The notes: generated by a model from the sequence alone, not told the origin. A DNA stretch of 64,000 nt from Psettodes erumei (GCA_016785225.1 JAFBJZ010000350.1:1-64000), one strand, 5' to 3'. Shown: positions 42,274 through 53,083, numbered from the stretch's first letter. Program-made: numbers and translations.

Positions 42274-42761
42274 TGTTGGGCCAGCGTAACACGTGGTCAC
42301 CAATTGTTCTTTACCTCACGGGGGCACCATTTGCTGGGGCACCCTTTGTTGAGGTTGCCTACTAAGGGCACTAATTATTGGGGTTTGGCTATCCAAAATA
42401 GTTAATAATTATTAGAATAATAATTATTAATTATTAAATAATTGGATCTAATACATTAGATCACCTCGGGGCACCACCCTTGTTACAAGGGAAAGATAGC
42501 CAATTTATTAAATCAATCTCATAACTAGTACTAAATTGTCAATTTGGAACTCTGATTAATAATTAATTTAATAACTAGAACCAAAATTACCAGATTAACA
42601 ACTAGTTTAGGTAGAAGGAATTTGGAGTTCTTGACCGTGTAGAGGTTGGCGGAATTCACTCTTGTGCAACATTAAACAGACAACAGGTATGTTTAATAAT
42701 CATTTATTAACAAGAATAAAAGAAAAGGAAACATACAATCTAGCTACAGTGTACTTTCTAC

Positions 42762-42796
<35 letters not shown>

Positions 42797-42875
42797 TGGG
42801 TGTGTCAAAATGGCTGCTGAGGCCTGGAGGCCCTGAACAAAGAAGATCTGTGGAGGCACTCAGACCATGTGCTGT

Positions 42876-42942
<67 letters not shown>

Positions 42943-43832
42943 CATGAGGTGCCAGGTTAGAGGAAGGATGGTTAGTTAGCATGCAAGCGTAACCTAACTT
43001 CATCTACTTAACAATGTGGCAGAGCCAACAATACAATAACCTGTCTACCAAACTGATCACAACACTCAGTAAACACAAATACATCAACTCACAGTCCTTG
43101 ATTTATCTTTAGCTTAGCTTATCTTAGCTTGACTAGGCCCAGTTGGTGTTACCAGTTCTGGTGTGAGAGAAACTCTCTCTGGTGTGTTGCTCCTTTGGCT
43201 GGTGGTTCCTGATGGAAGGGCCAAGCTGAGAGAGTTAGAATTCCAATGTTGGAAGGCAGTCTTTGCTGTGTGGTCCTGATGGCAGATGCTGGAGGGAAAC
43301 TGGCCGCTCCTTTGACGTAGTTGGTTAGCAGCTCGGTGCTAACTCGCTGTGTGGCTCCTGTTGTATGGAGGATTAACCTACAAACCTTGTGTTTGTTGGC
43401 CAATGGAGTTTGTTTGCGGATCTTGATTGTTCCTCAGCAGGCTCTCGCGTCGCTGCTGTGAGGAAAGGTCTGAGGATCTGCTTTGGTCAGCAAGCTACCT
43501 CAGACAGCCAGCTGCAGCTGCACAGCTGGGGATCCCTGGAGAGTGGTTCCAGGGCTTGGAGAGAGAAGAGAGAGAGAGAGAAGAAGAGCTTCAAGAGAGA
43601 GAGAGCGAATAAAGGCTGAGCACAGCCTTTATATGACTTGATGACCTCAGAGGTCACATGCCACAGTCATCCAGTGGTGGCTGCTGGATCGGATTTCACA
43701 CCTGGAAGGTTGTGGGACTTTAAGGTTCGGTGCTTTCCTTTGTCTCCAAGACAAAGAAAGCCATGTGGTCGAAACTTGGTTATGCGTGGTGAGTGAGCCT
43801 CCATTGCTCACCACCAGGTTCAGGTCCCAACA
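42274..43832 (-). repeat. TR-GAG element 5' LTR
   Basis: It has TGTTGGG...CCCAACA ends and is nearly identical to 37460-39005. It has (TG)n at about 42764-42795 and 42878-42941, a GA-rich tract near 43561-43606, and the TATA hairpin at 43609-43632. Just inside the end facing the interior (42305-42350 plus strand) lie two decayed copies of primer-binding-site-like sequence. Confidence 0.9.
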
Positions 43833-44208
43833 TGCCTACATATGTTTGTCTGCTTTAATGAAAATGATATTTTTCAATTGGGGATAACAGATGCTTTTAT
43901 TTATGTAGAGTATTGAATACTGTAGTCATTTAGAGAAACTTGGCAACGGACTGACCAGTTAAGGTATTGCAATAGTCAATGAGGTATATTTAGGGGGGTC
44001 TAAACTTGGTTGGAAGTTGTAAATGTGGATTTTATTGTCTATGCATGGTTAATTCTGAGCTGCATTGGGAATTAAATATTGAGACTGTTTGATAGATCAT
44101 TTGTGGAGGATATAGTGCTGTGGTTGGCTACTGTTGAATCTTTTTGATTAGTGGCTTGTAGGAAAAAGAAAATAATTTTAGTACATAGTTTTACTTTAAA
44201 ATAAGGAA
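43833..44208 (+). other. ERV-B leader remnant
   Basis: AT-rich sequence between the TR-GAG insertion and ERV-B gag. No primer-binding site is recognisable. The 5' LTR end and primer site seem to have been deleted when the TR-GAG element settled here. Confidence 0.45.
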
Positions 44209-46503
44209 ATGAAAGGAGTCATTAAAATGTCAAAACAGGAAATCAAGAATGTAAAAGCAATCACTCCTCTTGATGTGGTGCAGAAAAATAACCCCCTGGT
44301 TAGAGGTATAGCAAAAATAAAGTGGCATAAACACTGGCCTGAAATTGACCAACCATGGCCAGAAGAGGGGACCTTTAATCCAGAAGTAATTAAAACAATA
44401 CAGGGGCTTATGTCCATATATAAAACGGAAGAAAAGAAGGGTAAAGAAGGGTAAAAAACAGGAAAAACATAATGAAAAGAGACAAATAGAACTTGGTGTC
44501 ATCCAGTTGTTTGAAAATGAGGGACAGAAATGGATAAAAGCTGTAAAAGAAAAGAGTGATAGTGGCGCAGCAGAAATAAGGAAAAATGCAAAGGATATAG
44601 AAAAACTAATGGCAAAGATCAATGCAACATTCTCTCACCTGGACCCAGTGAAGAAACCCCCATCTTATGAGGAGGAAGTGAAGTTTGGAGAGCTCTACCC
44701 CCAACTCCCAGTGATTAGCCAAGAAGGTAACTATCATATCAGGAGGACCAAATAATAGAGATGGGACAAGCGGACACAACTATAAGGATGTATCCAAGTT
44801 CCAAAAGAAAGAAGAAAATGACACATTTGGAAACTACAGGCAGATGGAGGATGGAACTTGAAGAAGATGAACATCAGAGTGATCGGGAAGAGATCTTAGG
44901 TGGATATGACCCTGTGGTTAGGAAAATTCTGGCTAGAGCGGAAAAGAGAGGAGATAAAAGCTGGAGGGAAAAAGGAATGATGATTCTGATGAAAGTGAAA
45001 ATGGAGACAGTGATAGTCCTTCCACGGCAAAAGGATTTTGTCTGGTGACATCCAGTACGGGGATAGAAGAGGACAAACAGAGGGCTATGAGAGAGGTTGA
45101 AAAAAGTATCGGTCAATGCATTTCGTATTTGGAGTAGTCAACCAGACCGGAAAGTCGAAGAGCACTAGTAAGTCAACTAAAGGAGCTGCAGACACAGAAG
45201 AGAGAACTGCGGAAAGGAGACTCCGAAGAATCAAGTGTGAAGTATACTTTGTGCTCAAGGAAAGGGAAGACACCAGAGAAGATGTGTCCAGTGGTAATCC
45301 GGGGACAAGATTTAGAGTATAAGCCTTGGCAGAGTACAGATATGTAGGATATACTTGAGAAGCTACCTACTCTTCAAGATGTGGCATACCCGTGGATTTC
45401 AAAGCTGGAAGAAATTATGGTGGGAATGCAAATTGCCATGGGAGACATCAAGAGACTCTTGGCGAATCTCCTGGGGGTTCCAGCGATGGAGGAGATTCTA
45501 CAGAAAGCGGGGACTTAACCGATATGTGGGGACTGCTGTGAATGATTCAGAGTTGTTTGTGGCAAATAGGAGCCGAGTGTGGAGAGCGCTGAGATACATT
45601 TCCAACAAATGTACATCCTCATAATATTCTGATTGAGTCATTGGACAGGAAAAAAATCCGAGGGCCTATGTGTCAAGAGCCCATCAAGTATGGAGGAATG
45701 TCACAGGAAATGACCCAGATCTGAATCAGATGGAGAAGTCGATTTTGCGAGCTAAAATACAGAAGGGGTTGCCTCTTCCAGTGAGGAGCAGACTGGCAGA
45801 TAGTGGTGGGCGGATTGATCCAAATATCAATAGTATCGATACCAAGTGGGTATCAGTATCGGATACAAGCCTGGTGAGATTGATTCTTTACTTTAAGTTC
45901 CATTCTTGTTTGCAATGCTGTGGTTTCGGCAAAGAGGAAACAGCCAGGTCTCCGGACTCGCCGCTCCTGTGTCAGCGCAGAGCAGGCACACTTTGGCAGG
46001 CACCCCCTTCCCCTCTTGTGTTTAGATGTTGCGCCATCACATGAGTCACGTGACGTGACTTAGACACGCAAAATCATTTGATAATAAAGCATTTTCTATT
46101 TAATTATACACTTTGCCCTAGTTCTGTCCTGAGTTTTAACTACTTAATAATAAAAAAGGAAACATCACAAAAAACACTTCAGGTCATGAAAATTAATTGA
46201 GATTTAGCATTTCAATGATACATCCACCTTATTTATTGATAAGTATCGATATCGGTATCGGCGATACTGGCCCGTATTTACTTGGTATCGGATCGATACC
46301 AAAATATGCAGTATTGCACACCACTACTGGCAGAGGTGGTTGGCCTTGGAAGTATGACTAAGGGTGTATACACTGATCATATAGCTCATCAAGTGGAGCT
46401 ATATAGAAAAAAGGAACATGATCAGAAAGAGCAGGACCAGGAGACCCTTAGGAAACTCACTCAAATACAACTGGTGTATAACAGGCAGAAGGGAAGCGGG
46501 TGA
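44209..46503 (+). pseudogene. ERV-B gag, frameshifted, interrupted by a MITE
   Basis: The frame 44209-44454 is matrix-like (KWHKHWPEIDQPWPEEGTFN). After a slip in GGGTAAAGAAGGGTAAA it continues at 44507-44755 with a coiled coil and KKPPSYEEE, a PPxY-type late motif. Fragments at 44760-45300 are acidic or Lys-rich. A capsid-like piece in another frame (about 45360-45530) reads LPTLQDVAYPWISKLEEIMV. At 45801-46326 a MITE interrupts. After it the capsid end continues with GLGSMTKGVYTDHIAHQVEL. At about 46500 the sequence jumps into RNase H, so nucleocapsid, protease and RT are deleted. An apparent open frame that runs from capsid into the MITE (45670-46044) is accidental. Confidence 0.7.
45801..46326. 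mobile_element. hAT-type MITE, 526 bp, perfect 8-bp target duplication
   Basis: The terminal repeats are TAGTGGTGGGC at the left and GCACACCACTA at the right. The 8-bp duplication CTGGCAGA lies at 45793-45800 and 46327-46334. Subterminal copies of TATCGATACC and related GATCGATACC motifs occur at both ends (near 45833 and 46285-46302). The length and the 8-bp duplication mark it as a non-autonomous hAT element. It has no coding capacity. Confidence 0.9.
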
Positions 46504-46865
46504 CAATATATACAGATTCTGCGTATGCACATAATGTATGTCACTTGCTTGGATCAGTGTGGAAGAACCGAGGGTTTAAGAAAATGGATGGATCTCCAAT
46601 ACAGCATCATGCTCAAATAATGAAGCTGTTGCAGGCTATGATGAAGCCTAAAGAAATAGCGATAGCTAAGTGTGAGGCACATAATGCGGATGTGTCAAGA
46701 GTCACACAGGGGAACAAAGTGGCTGATAAAGCTGCAAAGGCAGTCACAGGAGCAGATAGAGTGGGTGAAATTTTTCTGGTCACTCATGAAGTAAATTTGG
46801 AAGATAAAATTACATGTACTGAGGTGATTTTAATGCAGGAGGCTGTTCCTGAAATAGATAAATAG
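46500..46865 (+). pseudogene. ERV-B RNase H, C-terminal half
   Basis: The frame starts in VTIYTDSAYAHNVCHLLGS (with the third catalytic Asp) and continues with FKKMDGSPIQHHAQIMKLLQ and VTQGNKVADKAAKAV (the last Asp). This is the second half of a retroviral RNase H. The N-terminal half with the first Asp and the Glu is missing along with RT. Confidence 0.8.
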
Positions 46866-46941
46866 TTATCAAGGTGATCTAGATCAAGGTGCCACCCGGG
46901 ATTCTACTGGTCTTTGGAGGAATCATGACTGATGACTGATC

Positions 46942-47483
46942 ATGACTTATGGACTGATAGTAGCACCTCTGGACCTGTTGGGCCTAATGATTCAGGAAGC
47001 ACATGGGTTAGCTCATGTTGCAAGCGGGGAAGTTAAGAGAAAGATTACTAAGGAGTATGGGTTTTGGGCACCATATTTACTGGAGCAGATTTATTATGTT
47101 ATAGGCAGGTGTGCTATCTGTTTGAAAAATAACGTTCGAAGGGGTGTGATGGTACCTCCAGGTTACATTCCGACTCCGAGTGGTCCCATCGTGAGTTAGT
47201 AGTACATTTTGTGGATATGATAAGACCGGTTGAAGGTGAAAGATATATGTTAGTGGTGGTGGATAGATTCTCACGATGGCCTGAGGCTTGTCCAACCAAG
47301 TGGAAGGATGCTCAGTCTGTTGCGAAGTTTTTGTGTAGAGAAGTTATAAGCAGGTGGGGACTTCCAGATAGGATATCCTCAGATAATGGGAAAGAGTTTG
47401 TGGAGAAGACAGTAAAGAGAGATTGGGAATTAAACAGCGGCTTGGAGCAGTATATCATCCACATAGCCAAGGGATCTGATTAA
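46942..47483 (+). pseudogene. ERV-B integrase, truncated
   Basis: The zinc-binding domain has AHGLAHVASGEVKRKI and GRCAICLKNNVRRG (His and Cys pairs). The core continues at 47211 after a frameshift, with VVVDRFSRWPEA and PDRISSDNGKEFV (second catalytic Asp). The frame then collapses near 47430, before the region with the catalytic Glu. Non-functional. Confidence 0.8.
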
Positions 47484-48320
47484 AGGGGGAAATATAACTC
47501 AGAATGGGGAATAATATGAAGCTGTGAATTTCACGTCTGCATATAAGAATGGTGAGTTATGTTTGCTGTGTGTGCAAAAAGATACTGGTTGGTGTTGTTT
47601 TTTCTTTCCTTTTAGAACAATATTGGGGGAAAGACCACTGTGAGGGTGAGTGGTTGTTCAGGGATCCCCGAAGTGAAGGGAGTCAAACACTGGAGCGGGG
47701 CAATAAGGATGGATCGGAAGACTCCAAAGAAGGACACGGCGATAAGAAGATCTGCCATCGATACTATCCTAGAAGTCCACCTGCTGAAGTGCGGCAGGCT
47801 GATACCTTCTTATGTTATCTTTTATATGTTTGTATAATGTTGGATTTTATAATCTGTAACAGAGAAAAATTTGATAGAGGGGACAAATATATCGGGACCT
47901 CAGATGTTTTTTCTTTTTTGATGCCTAGGGAGATGGGTCTAAACAGGGAAAGGTCCATTGGAAGGTGCGATGGGTCGACCAGTCTGAATTTGGACATTGT
48001 TTGATTTTATTTACTGAGGTTGTGATGTGTATTTGTTAAATCATATCTCTATGCAGATTGTTAAAGTTCCTTCTTTTAAAAGGGCTGTTGTACTGTTTGT
48101 GGTTGCCTAAGGCAGAGGGGCCATGAGAGAATTTTCCTGTCTAGATTGTTTGATGGACACTCAGGAAAGATGGCTGCCTGACAGGTTTTTCACTCTTACA
48201 CTCCATATAGCTGATGTATTGTTGAAGTTTTATCATTGAAGGAATTGTTGTTTGTTAAATTTGTAAACGTGTGTTTTTGTTCTTTTTCGAGACTCTGTGT
48301 AAGTCTCGAAGGGGGGAATA
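47484..48320 (+). other. ERV-B 3' internal region, env not recognisable
   Basis: An open frame at 47549-48004 starts with a hydrophobic stretch and holds another around LCYLLYVCIMLDFIIC. I cannot identify it; it may be decayed pol or env. A polypurine tract at 48308-48320 precedes the 3' LTR. Confidence 0.4.
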
Positions 48321-48661
48321 TATACTGTCTTAAGATCCAATGTATGGTGTGTTTCCGGGAATATCCTGAGGACAGGGATCCCAGGGTCAAAGGCCAGGAG
48401 CTAAAAGTAAAAGAGACCTTAAAAGTAGTAGCAGATTTAGTTATCCTTATGGATTACCTTGTATGGAATGAGTAAGTTTACTATATAAGTGGGTATTTAT
48501 AGCCACTTTGGGAGAGATTCACATTAGTCCTGAATCTTTCAAGCAGTCCATGGTGCTTGTCATGATGCGGAACTTCTTGTAATAAACTTCTATTTACAAG
48601 CAAGACGTGTCAGCAGAGATTCCTTCATCATCTTCACATCATCGCAGCTCAAGAAACCACA
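48321..48661 (+). repeat. ERV-B 3' LTR (341 bp)
   Basis: It matches the truncated 5' LTR over about 190 bp. A TATA box CTATATAAG lies at 48481-48489 and AATAAA at 48581-48586. The left end reads TATACTGTC where the 5' LTR has TGTAGTGTC. The right end is AAACCACA, followed by the duplication CCAC. Confidence 0.85.
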
Positions 48662-48665
48662 CCAC

Positions 48666-51169
48666 GACTTTTTTCTTCATTTTGGTCGGATAGGCATAAC
48701 TCTTGGGACTGGCTGCTACAAATTCGTGAATCGTGTCACCCCCCCAGCTTGTCCGTCCAACCCCCTACATAATTACCCAATTCCAGGGGGCTCTCTCCGT
48801 GTCTCACTTCATAGATGAGACTGTGTCGGTATAAAGAACGTGGTGTTGCAGCCTTTCTAAATAACCGTACAACTTGAGATGCGTGTAGGCGGTGGTGAAC
48901 GTGGCTATAAAGATGTTATTTGACCTGCCGGGGGGTATGACACTGCACTCATGATAACTCCACTGAATCAGTTACATCACCCTCATTTCTCACTGGTAGT
49001 AAGATCGTACTGAGATTGTACTGACCAAAAAATGCATAGTTGAAAAACTGCTCTGGGGTTCTGATGAGGTTACCCCAAAAGCTGTTAAGGCACAGTTTAG
49101 ACACCTGCCTCTTGACAGGATTTACCAAGGATTTTATCCAGGTCTAACTGGATGCCCTGATGTTTCTCGTACTCGTCGATGTACTTTTTTTTCCTGCCCT
49201 CATCGTACGCCAGCTCAGGAGGGTAGCCCGAAGATTCCTGCTTACCTTTCAGGAAAGTGTGTATGTAACTGAGTGCCACACCTCTGTGATTTTACCCACC
49301 CTGTACCCTAGCTCTAAAGCTTTGTCTAACTCGACGGTCACCCACACCCCCGTCAGAGCTCTGGCCTCCTCATCGTGAGCGCAGGATCCGCTCTGATGAT
49401 TGTTTTTAGCGCATGTGCGGCACAGAGTAAACACTAATTTACCTCGAGATGTTTTATAAGGTAAAACAGGGAAAAAGAGCCCACGAGCTGGATACACCAC
49501 GGCCCGGATCAGTCCAAAATACTCGCGGGGATCGTTAAAATCCTCACGGATGATTTCGGGGTGCTGTGAAGGATAAGAGCAGTTAGCATTGACATACGGG
49601 TACAGGGAAGTGACGTCTACATAATGCACGCTTTCTCCGGGCTGTGTACTGTAACGTAGCCTCAAGCCCAAAGTCCAGCCTCCGTACAGGGCTGAGCGAG
49701 GGGACAGCGGTTCGGGAGAAATGTAGCTCAGCAGGAACCTTTTTACCTGCTCATTCGATGTTTTCATCTCGTTCCCATCATGCTCCCTAAACACTACTGT
49801 ACAGACGCGGTAAACGTTTCTCAGCTCCTTCAGTCTCAACTCACGAGCTGCATGCAGATCCCCGTAAAGAGTATTGGTCAGAGGGCAGCCGTGAAAAAAA
49901 CAACCCTGGAACTCCCAGACCTATTTCTCTGCATAGCTGTCTACAAAGTATGGGCCTATTTTCTTTTCCCCTCCTGTTTTTAAAGCGTGCTGAATATAGA
50001 TTTTTTCAGAATGTGCTACCCACTCCAACCATTGGATGGACGCTCTCGAGTATGTTTTGGAGCGACGTCTGTAGTTGTCGGGCGACGGTATGGCTACAGT
50101 GTTTTCGGTCAGGAAATTGGTGAGAAACACTTTCTTGCATGTCGAGGCTATGGCAACGCAGCTGAAAGGGTCCACGCATGTTTCGTCGATAAACTGATCT
50201 CTGAATTTCAAACAACCCTGCCTCAGAATATCAATGTTGTTTCGACAGTAGTACAGAGCCTCTTTTTCAAAGTTAAAAACACCTTGAGAGACCTCTCCGT
50301 ACCAAGTGTGAAACTCTTCCCACTCGGCGGAGGACATGCGTTCTACGCCGTAATCGGAGGGAGGGGGGTAAGGACCTATGTACTTTAGTCGTTCCTCTGA
50401 GCTGAATTTGTGAGTAAAATGACCCTTGGATTAATCCTCCAAACCTAATGCCTTAGGCACAGTGCCGAGACGCATGGTGAGGAAATCGGGTTCTGTGAAG
50501 CTGATAATTTTACCACCTTGCATGATGATAGAGGGCGTGATACCCTCTCCCACCAGGTAACTGAGAATCAAGTAGCTGTCAAATCCCTTGGCATTGTGCG
50601 CTATGAACGTGGCCTCCCTTTGTCTTTTCTTTCTGAATTTTTGGACAAACTTTTGAATGCAGTCTAGGCCGTAAGCGTGCCACTCTTCGCCGAGGAGCGA
50701 TTTTGTACACACCAGATAGGGGACGTGCACGCCCTCGCGGTTCGCTTATGTTTCAAAATCGTAAAAGAATATACCCTCTGCATGATCTATTTCAGGTACC
50801 AGAGGCCTGATGTAACACAGGTGCTGGTCGCTGTTTATGTTGGTGGGGAGGACGCTCTGCCCCGCAGATTCTACACACCTTAGCCGGGCACTTATGTTTC
50901 TCACGACGTGAGACAAGATGCTTACAGTCGGGGCATTTGTACATCTGCTGGCAGATAATGAGATTCAGATGAGAAAAAGGTCTGGGCTGTTTGTGTTTCG
51001 AGTAACGCGTGTGTACGGCAACTCCTGTTGCATGATGGAGACTGTTTTCTAGAATTTGAAGTAGGTCAGGGTTCTGGGTTCGGCTCAGTCGGTTGTTGTA
51101 TACAGTCAGAGTCTTGGTTTAAGTCTTGTATAGCTTCAAGCAGTGCATCTGGAATAGAGTGCGGATCAC
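48666..51169 (-). pseudogene. Polinton protein-primed DNA polymerase B, main part
   Basis: On the minus strand it starts at MCDPHSIPDALLEAIQDL (51169). A Cys/His segment follows with MYKCPDCKHLVSRREKHKC and KVCRICG (about 50850-50950). The exonuclease domain has FIAHNAKGFDSYLIL (exo II type, 50640-50590) and YCRNNIDILRQG (exo III type, about 50240). The polymerase palm has motif A DVTSLYPYVN (about 49610) and motif B KLCLNSFWGN (about 49085). Motif C, the YxDTDS site near 48830, is damaged by a small deletion that shifts the frame. Further frameshifts occur near 51065, 50745, 49905, 49260, 49100 and 48960. The gene ends at the ERV-B insertion and its last 80 residues are at 37005-37259. The enzyme would replicate the element from a protein primer. 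This copy is dead. Confidence 0.85.
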
Positions 51170-51175
51170 ACATAA

Positions 51176-52395
51176 TTAACCCCTTAAAGTTTGCGAGTTC
51201 AGGATTTTAGCTAATATAAAATAAACCCGGGTTGTCGCAATGTGCATATCAAGGATTTTCTGAAGGATTAACCGATTGTGGATGTGTTCAGAAGCTCTGG
51301 ACTGCCTCCTTGTTTGCTGTTTGTTCACCAGCCACCTCTGTGCTGCTTTTGCTGTAAAACATTAAAAAACACATAAATTTAGTCTATATATATATACCTT
51401 ACCTTGGGTTCTCCTGACACTCCTGACTCTGCGCCTGTGCAGAGGAGATGAATCAGACCGAGGTTCGGACTCTCCGTATCCCTCTGTCATGTGACAAAAG
51501 AGAGAGAGAGACAGAGATTGTTTAAAAACATGAGAATCCATAAAGTCTTTCAAAAATACATACCACTCCAAACCAAAAGGTGCGCTGGGTTTGATAGTGA
51601 TTGGTCGAGCGGTTATAACTACATCACATCCTGTTATTTAAACATGGTGACGGGAGGATGGGGTTTCGCATGCTGGCTCAAAAAAACCCCGTTTAATTTA
51701 TTTCCATCTCCATTATTTATTTACCTTTACGTTCCTCCGTAGGCGGCTTGGGATCTCGGGATGCCGGAACATCTGCGGATTGAATATTTTCCTCGGACAA
51801 AGCTTGCAGATTTCTCTCTACAGATCTCGGAACGGGCGAGGCTTGAATGTTTTCCTCGGACGGAGCCTCGAGATTTCTCCCTCTTTTCAAAATGATTATT
51901 CTTCCTGGGATGTTTTTCCCATCTTCTGAGGCTATCAGTAAGATGTCACCTTCTTTTTCTTCTTCTTGACGATTTTCGTGAATCACCTTATCCTTTTCGC
52001 GAGCGCTTTTGTGGAGGTTGTAACTGTTGCATCTTCAGCCTCAGATATATCACTGAAATCTCCGCAATACACGGCCGGATTGGTGTTGTAATACCTATTA
52101 ACGGACTGGTCGATTGATTCTGTAAGTAAAAAACCAAAACAACACAACAGAAATAAAGTTGTTTAACACACATATTGCTTTACCCATGTACTGCTTTACA
52201 TACAACATACAGCAAGAAAAAAAAAAACAGAACAAAACAAAAAACTAGAAAAACTACTCTCATACTAATACTCTAAAACTAATAAAGTGTAAATACATGC
52301 AAATCATTTTGTAAAAAATTAAAGAATAAAAAGCTACAGAAACATACCGTAATCCAATTGTGTGAAATTTATATCAAGGAATTCATCTGTAGTAA
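51176..52395 (-). CDS. Unrecognised multi-exon gene directly upstream of Polinton polymerase
   Basis: Four exons fit with correct splice sites and phases on the minus strand. 52395-52348 reads TTDEFLDINFTQLDY, acceptor TTCAG, donor GTATGT. 52119-51725 has acceptor TTACAG and donor GTAAAT, with acidic SDISEAED, then GRIIILKRGRNLEAPSEENI and a repeated motif of about 22 residues containing L-A-SEENIQ. 51483-51403 has acceptor GACAG and donor GTAAGG, reading a basic RRRVRSVRRTQ. 51351-51176 has acceptor TTACAG and reads AKAAQRWLVNKQQTRR and ILDMHIATTRVYFILAKIL to the stop TAA. One frame change is needed inside the second exon near 51990-52010. The stop is only six bases before the polymerase ATG. 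A further exon at 52590-52488 has good splice signals but an unclear frame, and no start codon is identified. I do not recognise the product: acidic N-terminus, basic middle, helical C-terminus. Confidence 0.5.
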
Positions 52396-52876
52396 CTGAA
52401 GAGAGAGAGAGAGAGAGACTTTTTTAACACAGAGCGGAGTTATCTTATTTAACTCTTAAATTGAGACATAAACTGTACAACACTTACCCGGATATACAGA
52501 GATCTCTTCACACTGTTGTTACTGCTGCTGCTGCTGGGTAACGTTGAACGAAGCGGTGGCCGCGGTATGCATAGCTCTGGTTCTATTTGTCTGTAGATGA
52601 TAGAGTCAGGCTGTGTACTGACAAATAAGCATTTAAACAGGAATACTGTTTCTTGTTGTTTTTTTCATCCTCCATGCATCTCTTAAAGACATGTTTACTG
52701 TTTTATGACTTAATGGACTATGCAACATTATCGCGCGTGTTCACCTGCAACGGCCTGTGTCTGTTTAAACATGTCTGTTTAGTATTTAAAAACGTATTTA
52801 TGGTTTTATGACTAAATGGACTAAATGTCGCTAATGCACATGTTTACATTCTTCATCCTCCCCATATCCGACAAAG
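52396..52876. other. Non-coding, with GA tract and CAG run
   Basis: It holds a (GA)n tract at 52398-52419 that forms a polypyrimidine tract for the neighbouring minus-strand exon, a GCTGCTGCTGCTG run near 52525, and a possible upstream exon (52488-52590). Otherwise I see nothing. Confidence 0.4.
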
Positions 52877-53083
52877 ATGTATTTACGGTTTTATGACTTA
52901 TTGAACTGTGTCTCTCTGGGGATGACGATACACGTTTTACAACCTGTGCACCCGGATCTCCTCACCCTGCAAAGACCTGAAGACTGCGAAAGGTTCCTTA
53001 AGATTGAAGGTCACGGACCGGTCACAAGTTCAAACCTCTACGCCGACGCGTGTGTTTACCACCGTATGTTTTTTTATTTTTAA
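52877..53083 (+). CDS. Short open frame near the Polinton edge, possibly a first exon
   Basis: A 68-residue frame that includes MTIHVLQPVHPDLLTLQRPE and KIEGHGPVTSSNLYADACVY, then reaches a good donor (CACC|GTATGT) near 53064. Composition looks protein-like up to the donor and hydrophobic junk after it. It is divergent from the minus-strand spliced gene, from which it is separated by about 300 bp. Product unknown. It could be a 5' exon of a Polinton gene whose remainder is lost. Confidence 0.3.
   Translation: MYLRFYDLLNCVSLGMTIHVLQPVHPDLLTLQRPEDCERFLKIEGHGPVTSSNLYADACVYHRMFFYF

Larger units (their letters stand above)
37460..43832 (-). mobile_element. Gag-only LTR retrotransposon (TR-GAG type), complete
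   Basis: Two LTRs of about 1.55 kb (37460-39005 and 42274-43832) flank 3.27 kb of internal DNA. On the minus strand the order is 5' LTR, two bases, a tRNA-Met primer-binding site, a leader of about 0.9 kb, one gag gene, about 0.7 kb of non-coding DNA, a polypurine tract AAAGGGGGGAA and the 3' LTR. There is no protease, RT, RNase H or integrase in any frame. It must therefore depend on the enzymes of another element. The two LTRs differ only at scattered positions, which suggests recent activity. The first three bases of the left LTR are lost at the junction with the ERV-B LTR. Confidence 0.85.
37260..48661 (+). mobile_element. Endogenous retrovirus ERV-B, defective, with nested insertions
   Basis: The outer boundaries are defined by the target duplication CCAC (37256-37259 and 48662-48665) inside the Polinton polymerase gene. 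It contains a truncated 5' LTR, the TR-GAG element (37460-43832), a degraded gag, a MITE, RNase H, integrase, a polypurine tract AAGGGGGGAATA (48309-48320) and a 3' LTR. The 5' LTR end, primer-binding site, protease and reverse transcriptase are missing, so it could not replicate by itself. Confidence 0.85.

Noticed and set aside
45670..46044. A 124-codon frame across ERV-B gag and beyond
   Set aside because: The frame crosses into the MITE at 45801; the part after that is transposon sequence.
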